Below, piece after piece: positions 16,721 through 24,509 of a stretch of DNA of 64,000 bases (position 1 is the stretch's first letter; each line of letters opens with the position of its first letter). Location: contig NZ_ANIE01000009.1 in the NCBI RefSeq assembly GCF_000708045.1, positions 434,001-498,000 of the forward strand. The letters run 5' to 3'. The translations under genes were made by a program, and so were the position numbers. The notes beneath the pieces are model-generated. The model was not told where the DNA came from and ran no database searches. It saw only the letters and a program-made list of their open reading frames with translations. This DNA comes from Marinobacter nitratireducens. GTDB lineage: Bacteria > Pseudomonadota > Gammaproteobacteria > Pseudomonadales > Oleiphilaceae.

Positions 16721-17512
16721 TTACTTGGCTTCTCCGGCCCCTTTGTCGTTGGCAGCAAGCTGTGCCGCCACGGAGGCCACAATGTCTTTGTCGGCCAGGC
16801 TGTCCGGTATGCAAAGATTCGTGAAACCGGCACTGCGGGCCTGTTCAGCAACCCGATCAGCCGGGACAATCAATAACCTATCGTATAGATTATGGCCGGT
16901 CTTCGCACATAGTGCGATGAGATTCTGCAGGGTTTCTCCAGACAAGGTGACAATGGCCTCGGGAGCAAAACCGCCGAGAACCGTGTTGGCCTCGTCCGCA
17001 GTATAGTCCGGGATCCGCCGCCGATAGAGGGGAAGTGCCGTGACCCGGGCGCCCCGTTTCTCCAGGGTCTGGCGGATCAGTTCCCGGCCATCCTCGCCGC
17101 GGACCAGCAGTACTTTCTCGTTTTCCATACTCGCCAGTGAGGGCAATGCCAGCAGTGCTTCGCTGGTCCACCCCAGGGCGGGCTTGCGGGTGTTGATTCC
17201 GTGTTCCGCGAACACGCGGGCGGTGCCCGCGCCGACCGCGTACCAGCGGATGCCGGAGGGAATCTGGGGCCACCATGTGTCCAGCTCTTCCATCAGGAGT
17301 CTGGCAGCATACGGACTGACCGCGATGATGTGGGAAAACTGATCGATATCGAGAATCAGAGTGCGGCGTTCCGGGGTTTCCGGCAGCGGCTGGCGATCAA
17401 TCAGGGGGAAAACCCGGGCGTCGGCCCCGGCTTCCCGGAATTGTTGTGCAAGCCGGGTCGCCTCGGGCTCGGGCCGGCAGATCAATACCCGCCGGCGATT
17501 GAGGGCATTCAT
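16721..17512 (-). CDS. hemD: Uroporphyrinogen-III synthase
   Basis: 263 residues from the ATG at 17512, which begins one base after the hemC stop. The sequence starts MNALNRRRVLICRPEPEA. Family landmarks are WYAVGAGTARVFAEHGI in the first lobe and APEAIVTLSGETLQNL in the second; as usual for HemD the overall conservation is low. Role: cyclises hydroxymethylbilane to uroporphyrinogen III, inverting ring D. The open frame extends further upstream inside hemC but has no family similarity there. Confidence 0.93.
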   Translation of the reverse strand: MNALNRRRVLICRPEPEATRLAQQFREAGADARVFPLIDRQPLPETPERRTLILDIDQFSHIIAVSPYAARLLMEELDTWWPQIPSGIRWYAVGAGTARVFAEHGINTRKPALGWTSEALLALPSLASMENEKVLLVRGEDGRELIRQTLEKRGARVTALPLYRRRIPDYTADEANTVLGGFAPEAIVTLSGETLQNLIALCAKTGHNLYDRLLIVPADRVAEQARSAGFTNLCIPDSLADKDIVASVAAQLAANDKGAGEAK

Positions 17513-17513
17513 A

Positions 17514-18452
17514 TCAGCTGGGGGTATGGCCATAGATTTCGGCCAGTACCTTGTCCGCTCCGAGGGCGAGCAGTTTTTCCGCCAGTTCTCGGCCAAGGCG
17601 TTCGCCTTCGGCTCGGGGCGCACGACCCTCAACCCGGAAGATTTCTGTGCCATCCACGGCGCCGACCAGTCCGCGCAGCCACAGGGTGTCGCCTTCCAGC
17701 AGAGCGTAAGCCGCGATGGGTACCTGACAGCCACCTTCGAGGCGCCGGTTCAGCGCGCGTTCGGCCGTTACCCGGTCCCAGGTGTCCTGGTGGGTGAGTT
17801 TGTCCAGCATGCCCCTGAGTTCCTCATCATCCAGGCGGCACTCGATGCCAAGCGCGCCCTGGCCGACGGCAGGAAGGGAGACCGTGTCGGGGAGGCAGTA
17901 ACGGATGCGGTCGTGGAATCCGAGGCGTTTGAGGCCGGAGCTGGCCAGAACGATTGCGTCGTATTCACCGGCATCCAGTTTGCTCAGGCGAGTATTGACG
18001 TTGCCACGCAGGACGTGAATCTTCAGGTCCGGACGATAGGCCCGCAACTGTGCCTCACGGCGCAGGCTGGCAGTACCGACAATGGCCCCTTGAGGGAGGG
18101 CATCAATGTTCTCGTATTGGTTGCTGACGAACGCGTCCGTTGGATCTTCACGCTCGCAGATGGCGACCAGGCCGAGGCCTTCTGGGAACTCCATGGGCAC
18201 GTCTTTCATGGAGTGCACCGCAAGATCGGCCCGCCCGTCCAGCATGGCCTCTTCCAGTTCCTTCACGAACAGGCCCTTGCCGCCAATCTTGGCCAGGGGA
18301 ACATCGAGGATTTTGTCACCCTGGGTCTTGATCTTGACCAGTTCGACGCTGATGTTGTCGTTCATCCGCTCAAGTTCAGACTTGATGAATTCGGCCTGCC
18401 ACAGAGCCAGAGCGCTGCTACGGGTTGCGATGCGAAGGGTACGTTGGGACAT
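17514..18452 (-). CDS. hemC: Porphobilinogen deaminase (hydroxymethylbilane synthase)
   Basis: 312 residues from the ATG at 18452 ([19 protein letters not shown]), aligned with E. coli HemC; a GTG three codons earlier is an alternative. Conserved segments are [24 protein letters not shown], the many arginines around [10 protein letters not shown] and [12 protein letters not shown], and the cofactor cysteine in [13 protein letters not shown] (about residue 245) that carries dipyrromethane. Role: condenses four porphobilinogens. It lies about 100 bases downstream of algR and immediately before hemD, so it heads the heme part of the algZR-hemCDXY string. Confidence 0.96.
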   Translation of the reverse strand: MSQRTLRIATRSSALALWQAEFIKSELERMNDNISVELVKIKTQGDKILDVPLAKIGGKGLFVKELEEAMLDGRADLAVHSMKDVPMEFPEGLGLVAICEREDPTDAFVSNQYENIDALPQGAIVGTASLRREAQLRAYRPDLKIHVLRGNVNTRLSKLDAGEYDAIVLASSGLKRLGFHDRIRYCLPDTVSLPAVGQGALGIECRLDDEELRGMLDKLTHQDTWDRVTAERALNRRLEGGCQVPIAAYALLEGDTLWLRGLVGAVDGTEIFRVEGRAPRAEGERLGRELAEKLLALGADKVLAEIYGHTPS

Positions 18453-18550
18453 GGTGCTCACTGTCGATAGGGAAAATGTCCGCCAAGGTTACCTTGTGAC
18501 GGAAAAAAAGTCCCGCTGACGAAGCCTTTATACCCCTAAGGTGGCAGGTC

Positions 18551-19303
18551 TTACACGGGCTGCTGTTCCTGCAGCCACTGGCGGACGTTGCTGGCGTGCC
18601 GACGGCTGACGTGCAATGTGCCGAGGTTATCCCTGAGTACAAGTTCGCTGTGGCCTTCCGCGGATCGCTGCAAAGCCTTGATAAAGCGGACGCCCACCAG
18701 GGTATGGCGGTGAATTCTCAGCAGATGGTCCGGATAGGTGTTTTCCAGTTCTTTCAGGGTGTAATCGCACACCGTATCGCCCCGGGAATGATGCACAGTG
18801 ACGTATTTCTGGTCGGCCTCACAGTAGAGGATGTCCGTGAGGTCGATCAGTTCGGTACCGCGGTGGGTCTTCACGGCTATCTGCTCATCGTTGCGTGAGG
18901 CCTGGTTGGTGAGTGCCTGGAGCTGAACCCGGTTGACGCGTCCGGCCCGGGCGAGGGCATCAGCGAGTGCTTCCTTGCGCACCGGTTTGAGCAGGTAGGC
19001 AACGGCATGGACCTCGAATGCCTGGATGGCGTAATGATCGTAGGCGGTACAGAAAATCAGGGCAGGCGGGTTCGCCAGCTGCGCCAGCCGCGAGGCGGCT
19101 TCCATGCCGTCCATGTCGGGCATGCGGATGTCCAGCAGCAGGATGTCCGGCTCCAGCTCGGCCACTTGTTGCAGAGCTTTGTTGCCATCGGAGGCCTCGC
19201 CGCAGACCCGGTAACCCGGCAGGGCTTCAACCAGCCTTCTGAGGCGATCCCGGGCCAGGGGTTCGTCGTCGGCGATCAGGATAGAGCGGGCTGCGTCGGT
19301 CAT
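18551..19303 (-). CDS. algR: LytTR-type response regulator, AlgR family
   Basis: 250 residues: receiver domain 1-125 with acidic pair ADDEPLARDRL, phospho-acceptor Asp58 in DILLLDIRMPDMDG, and lysine in LLKPVRKEAL; then a LytTR DNA-binding domain from about 140 to 245 with DILYCEADQKYVTVH, RIHRHTLVGVRFI and LHVSRRHA. In Pseudomonas AlgR controls alginate, type IV pilus minor pilins and virulence genes. It is seven bases downstream of the sensor gene on the same strand and upstream of hemC, exactly the Pseudomonas order. Confidence 0.93.
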   Translation of the reverse strand: MTDAARSILIADDEPLARDRLRRLVEALPGYRVCGEASDGNKALQQVAELEPDILLLDIRMPDMDGMEAASRLAQLANPPALIFCTAYDHYAIQAFEVHAVAYLLKPVRKEALADALARAGRVNRVQLQALTNQASRNDEQIAVKTHRGTELIDLTDILYCEADQKYVTVHHSRGDTVCDYTLKELENTYPDHLLRIHRHTLVGVRFIKALQRSAEGHSELVLRDNLGTLHVSRRHASNVRQWLQEQQPV

Positions 19304-19310
19304 GCCAGTT

Positions 19311-20387
19311 TCAGATCCTTTGTGTTGGCGGTTTCCGGGTATTGGCGTTCAGCCTGGGGAGCCTGAGGGTGACGGTGTAAATGTCGTTATGCTGACTGTG
19401 TTTCAATACCGCTGGCTCACCAAACAGGGCCCTGAGGCGCGATTGCGTATTGCTCAGGGCGATCCGGTTGCCCCGGTGCTGGCTGTTTGTCTGTGCCGGC
19501 TTGGGGTTCTGGACCAGTAAGTATACAAAATCTCCCCGAGGCCTGACTTCGATCCGGACTTTACCTCCTTCCTTGAGGGGCTGAATTCCATGGTAAATGG
19601 CATTCTCGACCAGGGGTTGTAGTGTCAGCGGTGGGATGGCCTGGTTTTCCAGTCCTGGCTCCACGTCCCATTCCACCCTCAGCCGATCCCCCAGTCGAAG
19701 CGCCTCGATGGCCAGGTATCGGTGGCAGAGGTCGAGCTCGCGGCTCAGTGGGATGAGCTGGTCGCCGGTTCTCAGGCTGGCCCGGAACAGTTCTGACAGA
19801 TCCAGTACGGCCTCTTCGGCCTGATCCGGGTTGCTGGCAATCAAGCTGGCGATGGTGTTCATACTGTTGAACAGGAAATGGGGCTGAATCCGGGCCTGCA
19901 AGGCTGTGAGGTGTGCCTGCATTTCTGCTTCTCGCTGCTGTTGCCACTGGTGTTGCAGATAAAAGTAGCGCAGCACCATCAGGATGATGAGCAGTGCCAG
20001 CAGGAGCTTCTTGGCCACCCCATGCCATACCGCAATGCCTTCCTGGGGATGCAGGACATTGTCTGCGAACAGGCTGAACGCGAGAACGTCCAGCAATACC
20101 AGGGCGACAATGCTGAAGGTTGCCCGGGCGACGCTCATCCGCGCCAGCCGCTTTCGGAGCAGGCAGATCAGGGCGGCGCTGGTCAGTGTGGTCCACTGCA
20201 CGAACAGGGAGAGCAAACCGAAGTAGTTCCAGTCGATCCAGCCGCTTTTTGCTTGAACCACGGCCAGCAGAAGCACAAGCACCTCGCTGGTAACCAGCAG
20301 CAGGAACACGGCTCGTACCTTGCACAGATCCGGCACAAAAAAATCCGTGCTGCCCGGTTGGCTGTCGCTACGTTCTGTCTCGCTCAG
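19311..20387 (-). CDS. algZ: LytS-type sensor histidine kinase, AlgZ/FimS-like, probable CTG start
   Basis: About 358 residues if started at CTG 20387. Four membrane segments occupy roughly residues 25-150, then the His_kinase motif IQPHFLFNSMNTIASLI and an ATPase domain with LQPLVENAIYHGI. It partners AlgR. The start is notable: a good AAGGAG ends six bases before CTG, and the next in-frame ATG/GTG/TTG is a GTG 17 codons later without a Shine-Dalgarno. The upstream codons include STDFFVPDLC, a stretch I recall as shared by AlgZ proteins, so it is probably translated. The frame closes upstream (TGA at 20435-20433) with no standard start in between. Confidence 0.9.
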   Translation of the reverse strand: MSETERSDSQPGSTDFFVPDLCKVRAVFLLLVTSEVLVLLLAVVQAKSGWIDWNYFGLLSLFVQWTTLTSAALICLLRKRLARMSVARATFSIVALVLLDVLAFSLFADNVLHPQEGIAVWHGVAKKLLLALLIILMVLRYFYLQHQWQQQREAEMQAHLTALQARIQPHFLFNSMNTIASLIASNPDQAEEAVLDLSELFRASLRTGDQLIPLSRELDLCHRYLAIEALRLGDRLRVEWDVEPGLENQAIPPLTLQPLVENAIYHGIQPLKEGGKVRIEVRPRGDFVYLLVQNPKPAQTNSQHRGNRIALSNTQSRLRALFGEPAVLKHSQHNDIYTVTLRLPRLNANTRKPPTQRI

Positions 20388-20413
20388 GGATGTCTCCTTT
20401 AGATCGGTCAGAA

Positions 20414-20422
20414 TGGTATACT
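20414..20422 (+). promoter_or_regulatory. Extended -10 promoter candidate for argH
   Basis: TGGTATACT is an extended -10 element (TGn plus five of six TATAAT positions). No good -35 is seen, as is common for extended -10 promoters. The leader would be about 60 bases. The divergent algZ ribosome-binding site lies about 20 bases away. Confidence 0.4.
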
Positions 20423-20488
20423 CACGCCACGTTCAATGTACCCAGTTCCCGCCAGATGATGCCGGGCTGTCAGCAGGAAAGATAGACC

Positions 20489-21898
20489 ATGACGGATCAG
20501 AAAAAGTCGGACCAGACCACAACCTCCGAAAAACCCTGGGGCGGACGCTTCAGCGAACCCACCGATGCTTTCGTCGAGCGGTTTACGGCGTCGGTGGGAT
20601 TTGATCAGCGGCTCTACCACCACGATATTACCGGATCCATTGCCCATGCCACCATGCTGGCTGCGGTGGGTGTTCTGACCGAAGAAGAACGCGACACCAT
20701 TATTGACGGCCTGAACGCCGTCAAGGCAGATGTCGAAGCCGGCACGTTCGAGTGGTCCGTCAGCCTTGAAGACGTGCATATGAACGTGGAGGCCCGCCTG
20801 ACCGACCGGATAGGGATCACCGGCAAGAAGCTCCACACCGGGCGCAGCCGTAACGATCAGGTGGCTACCGATATCCGACTCTATCTGCGGGACGAGATTG
20901 ATGTCATCGCCGAGGAGCTGAACCGCCTGCAGGCCGGGCTGCTGGATCTGGCCGAGCGTGAGGCCGACACCATCATGCCGGGCTTTACCCACCTCCAGAC
21001 TGCTCAGCCAGTCACCTTCGGCCATCACCTGCTGGCGTGGTACGAAATGCTGGTGCGGGATGCTGACAGGCTTCAGGACTGCCGCAAACGGGTCAATGTC
21101 ATGCCCCTGGGTGCCGCCGCGCTGGCGGGGACCACCTATCCGATTGACCGGGACATGACCGCGCGCCTGCTGGGCTTCGACCGGCCGACGGAAAACAGTC
21201 TGGATTCGGTCAGTGACCGCGACTTTGCCATTGAATTCTGTAGCTTTGCTTCGCTGCTGATGACGCACCTCTCACGGTTCAGCGAGGAGCTGGTGTTGTG
21301 GACCTCGGCGCAGTTCGATTTCATCGATCTGCCGGATCGCTTCTGCACCGGCTCCTCCATCATGCCCCAGAAAAAGAATCCGGACGTTCCGGAACTGGTG
21401 CGTGGCAAGACCGGGCGCGTGAATGGTCACCTGATCAGCCTGCTGACCCTGATGAAGAGCCAGCCCCTGGCCTACAACAAGGACAATCAGGAAGACAAAG
21501 AGCCGTTGTTCGATACGGTCGACACAATCAAGGGCTGCCTGAAAGCCTACGCCGACATGATTCCGGCCATCCAGTCCAAGGCCGACAACATGCGTGAGGC
21601 GGCCAAGCGCGGCTTCTCAACGGCAACCGATCTGGCCGACTACCTGGTGAAAAAAGGCGTACCGTTCCGGGATGCCCACGAAATTGTCGGCAAGTCCGTC
21701 GCTTTTGGCGTTGCTGAAAGCCGCGACTTGTCTGAAATGACCCTGGACGAACTTCGTCAGTTCTCCGATGTGATCGGCGAGGATGTGTTCGACGTGCTGA
21801 CCCTCGAGGGTTCCGTGCAGGCCCGTAATCATCTGGGTGGCACGGCTCCGAATCAGGTGCGTGCCGCCGTCGAGCGGGCTCGACGCCAGCTGGGCTGA
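20489..21898 (+). CDS. argH: Argininosuccinate lyase
   Basis: 469 residues. Family signature [16 protein letters not shown] near residue 290, [20 protein letters not shown] near 115 and [16 protein letters not shown] near 165 are all intact, including the catalytic Ser loop and His. Role: last step of arginine synthesis, releasing fumarate. AGGAAAG precedes the ATG. It is divergent from algZ as in Pseudomonas and convergent with the GGDEF-EAL gene. Confidence 0.97.
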   Translation: MTDQKKSDQTTTSEKPWGGRFSEPTDAFVERFTASVGFDQRLYHHDITGSIAHATMLAAVGVLTEEERDTIIDGLNAVKADVEAGTFEWSVSLEDVHMNVEARLTDRIGITGKKLHTGRSRNDQVATDIRLYLRDEIDVIAEELNRLQAGLLDLAEREADTIMPGFTHLQTAQPVTFGHHLLAWYEMLVRDADRLQDCRKRVNVMPLGAAALAGTTYPIDRDMTARLLGFDRPTENSLDSVSDRDFAIEFCSFASLLMTHLSRFSEELVLWTSAQFDFIDLPDRFCTGSSIMPQKKNPDVPELVRGKTGRVNGHLISLLTLMKSQPLAYNKDNQEDKEPLFDTVDTIKGCLKAYADMIPAIQSKADNMREAAKRGFSTATDLADYLVKKGVPFRDAHEIVGKSVAFGVAESRDLSEMTLDELRQFSDVIGEDVFDVLTLEGSVQARNHLGGTAPNQVRAAVERARRQLG

Positions 21899-21905
21899 CA
21901 AGGCT

Positions 21906-21941
21906 CACCGGGCGCGAGGCTAGCCGCCAATGCGCCCGGTG
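21906..21941. terminator. Hairpin between argH and the GGDEF-EAL gene, overlapping its 3' end
   Basis: CACCGGGCGC (21906-21915) pairs perfectly with GCGCCCGGTG (21932-21941) around a 16-base loop. The right arm and part of the loop lie inside the last codons and stop of the minus-strand gene. No T-run. Probably limits read-through between the convergent genes. Confidence 0.5.
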
Positions 21942-24364
21942 CTGAGGTCAACCGCTACCGGCTTCAGCTCTGCCAGGGGCTGGGGTCGCGAAAGCCGGAA
22001 CCCCTGGCCGTAGTGAATGCCGAGGGTCCGGACTTTCCTCAACGTGTCGTCGTTCTCGATGAATGTGGCTACGGTCGTTTTCCCCGCCGCTTCTGCGATT
22101 CGGTGAAGGGCTTCCACCATAACCTGCTGCACCTCATCTTCCTCCAGATTAGCGACCATCCGTCGATCAAGCTTGATTATATCCACCGGCAGTTTCGCTG
22201 CCAGGCTGTAACTCTCCACCGAGGCGCCAGCGCCGTCCAGCGCAACCTTGCAACCAACCCGGTGAAGGGCATCGCACAGGACGGCAACGTCGTCCGGATA
22301 CTGGGTGGCGTGGGCTTCGCGGATTTCCAGGCAGAAGCAGGATGGATCGAAACTGATGTGTCGCAGCGACTGTTCCATGAAATCGGCGAAGGTGTCGTCG
22401 AGCACGCTCGCAAGCGACAGATTGAAGCTGCAGTATTTCAGTCGCGGCTCCAGAAGTTCATGCTGGTTAAGCCACTCCAGAGTTGTACTGATGACCTGTC
22501 GGTCGAGTCGCTTCGCCAGGTCGTATCGCTCGGCGATTGGCAGGAATTGGTCTGGGCGCAGAAGCTCCTGATTGTCCTCGCTGCCGGGAATGCGGCAGAG
22601 AATTTCGATGTGGTCGCCCCAGGTTGCGCTCGCCACCGGTTTCAACGATTGATACTCGAGAATGAGGCGACCCTCATCGAGCGCGGCGCGGATTTGGTCG
22701 ACCTGTTGCCCGGCGGTGATATCGTCCGCCTGCCGGACAATAGCGCTGGCTGTATGGATGCGGTTGCGCCCTGAAGTCTTTGCGGTATGGCACAGATCGG
22801 CGGCCTGGCTCAACAGCTGCTCTGGTTCTCCGGGGGCGTCCGTATCCATGACCAGCAGGCCACCCGAGGCGGTGGTCTGAACGGTCTGCCCCTGCCATTC
22901 AAAGACAAAATCGGCAATCAGGGAAAGAATCTCATCGCCCAGTTGGCGGGCTCGGTTTTGCGGGCAGTTTTCAATCAGGATGGCAAAGGTGTCACCCGAG
23001 AGGCGGGCCAACGCATCCCGCTGGCGCACCCGGATGCCGAGGTTGCCGGCCAGTTCCCGAAGGTATCGGTCGCAGGTGCCGTTGCCGACGCGTTCGTTGA
23101 CACTTTCGAAATCGTCAAGATCCAGGAACAGAAGGCTGTCACAGGATTGCCGGCGCTTCTTCTGCTCCAGGGCCCGTTGCAACCGGTTCATGAATTCCCG
23201 CCGGTTCATCAGTCCGGTGACCGGGTCATGACGAATGCGGTAATCGCTGCTGCCCGCGTGATTGGTGCGGCTGGATACATCCCGGGCGACGTGCACCGCT
23301 CCCTGCGGCTCGCCCTGTTCATCGGTCATGCGTTGATAATGAAACTCAAAAACAGGGAGGTCCCGGTTCAGGTGCGCCATCGGCATTTCGACCACAAAGC
23401 TGTCCCGCTCGAAGGCTTTTTTCCACAAACGTTCAGCGAGCCTTCGTTCGTTGGGGAAGTCTTCAAGGAGCGTTTTCAGGTTTTGTCCGACTGCGGGAAC
23501 CACGCCAAATAATTTGGCGAACTGACGGGCGTAGGCGTGGTTGCAATGCAGCAGGTTGAGGTTCGTGTCGACCGCGGCAGTCAGGTCTGAGGTCGCCTGG
23601 GTGGTAGCGGCCAGAAGCGTTTGTGCTTTCCGGAGATCGTTGTCCCGGATCATGTCCCGGGTATGGTCCACCAGGATCCCGCCAAGTTTCGGGGCCCCGG
23701 TATTGTTGCTGAGGCGCTGCCCGTTCAGCGTTACCTGGCGAACATGTTGCTTGGCGGTCAGAATGCTCAGGCTCAAGGAGAACGGCCTGCCATCCCGGAT
23801 GCAGCGGCGGAACATGGCTCTTACCCGGGGCTGCCCAGTCTGGCAGTAGTACAGTGCCTGTTCAGGAGTGATCTCGGTGCCGGGTTTGAGCTCAAGGATC
23901 CTGAACAGGCCTTCGCTCCAGGCCATGTCGTTTTGGGATACATTCAACTCCCAGGCACCGAAAGCCGCAGAGCCCTCGGCTGAGCGGACCAGGATTGGAT
24001 CGATGTTTGCGCTGGAGCGATAGGAAATCGTGGCGCTGGCGGCTTTGTCGGAATCCCGGGATTCCTGCCGCAGACTCAGGCTGGCGGTGTAGAAAAAACC
24101 TTCCTTGTGACGGAAGGTGACCAGTGCTTTTTGTCCACGCTCGATCTGATGCCGGTTTGCCGGGGCGAAAGGGTCGTCCTGACGAGAGGCCAGTACGGTC
24201 TGGACGGGGTGGCCCTGCAGTTCACTGGCCTCGTAACCGAGTACCGCCTCGGCGTGTTGATCGGCATGCAGAATCCGGCCCTGGTCATCGATGCTCAAAA
24301 GGGTAGAGCGCGATGGTGGGCTGGACTGATCTGGCCGGCAACGGCTGATAACGAATTCTTTCAC
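21920..24364 (-). CDS. PAS-GGDEF-EAL protein with degenerate catalytic motifs (FimX-like arrangement)
   Basis: About 814 residues from a GTG at 24364 with GAGG upstream; a TTG at 24418 would add 18. It begins with PAS-type sensor regions (DDQGRILHADQHAEAVLGYEAS and two further ones), then GGDEF, then EAL, with no membrane segment. The GGDEF A-site reads SGDTF instead of GG(D/E)EF. In the EAL domain the motif is EILCR, but the usual LDDFG is LDGAG and the AEGVE segment is ATFIE. Both enzymes are therefore probably inactive and the protein may bind c-di-GMP as an effector, as FimX does for twitching motility. That role is inferred; the nearby algZR is the only contextual hint. Confidence 0.85.
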   Translation of the reverse strand: MKEFVISRCRPDQSSPPSRSTLLSIDDQGRILHADQHAEAVLGYEASELQGHPVQTVLASRQDDPFAPANRHQIERGQKALVTFRHKEGFFYTASLSLRQESRDSDKAASATISYRSSANIDPILVRSAEGSAAFGAWELNVSQNDMAWSEGLFRILELKPGTEITPEQALYYCQTGQPRVRAMFRRCIRDGRPFSLSLSILTAKQHVRQVTLNGQRLSNNTGAPKLGGILVDHTRDMIRDNDLRKAQTLLAATTQATSDLTAAVDTNLNLLHCNHAYARQFAKLFGVVPAVGQNLKTLLEDFPNERRLAERLWKKAFERDSFVVEMPMAHLNRDLPVFEFHYQRMTDEQGEPQGAVHVARDVSSRTNHAGSSDYRIRHDPVTGLMNRREFMNRLQRALEQKKRRQSCDSLLFLDLDDFESVNERVGNGTCDRYLRELAGNLGIRVRQRDALARLSGDTFAILIENCPQNRARQLGDEILSLIADFVFEWQGQTVQTTASGGLLVMDTDAPGEPEQLLSQAADLCHTAKTSGRNRIHTASAIVRQADDITAGQQVDQIRAALDEGRLILEYQSLKPVASATWGDHIEILCRIPGSEDNQELLRPDQFLPIAERYDLAKRLDRQVISTTLEWLNQHELLEPRLKYCSFNLSLASVLDDTFADFMEQSLRHISFDPSCFCLEIREAHATQYPDDVAVLCDALHRVGCKVALDGAGASVESYSLAAKLPVDIIKLDRRMVANLEEDEVQQVMVEALHRIAEAAGKTTVATFIENDDTLRKVRTLGIHYGQGFRLSRPQPLAELKPVAVDLSTGRIGG

Positions 24365-24509
24365 TGAGAGTGAGCCTCGATATTCTCGGAGCGCATTGGC
24401 CTGACAGCGGGGGCGCAAGCGTCCCTTTTATTTTATGATCGGTTTTGCCACGATGCTTGCATCATAATACCGATAGTGAATCTTAAAAGAACCTCTCGCC
24501 GGAGACACC

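Noticed and set aside
16107..18470. Long plus-strand frames opposite hemX, hemD and hemC
   Set aside because: Antisense to conserved heme genes; no recognisable domains and no ribosome-binding sites.
24452..24463. Short palindrome upstream of cyaA as an operator
   Set aside because: Arms of only five bases; chance occurrence is likely, so not listed as a separate feature.
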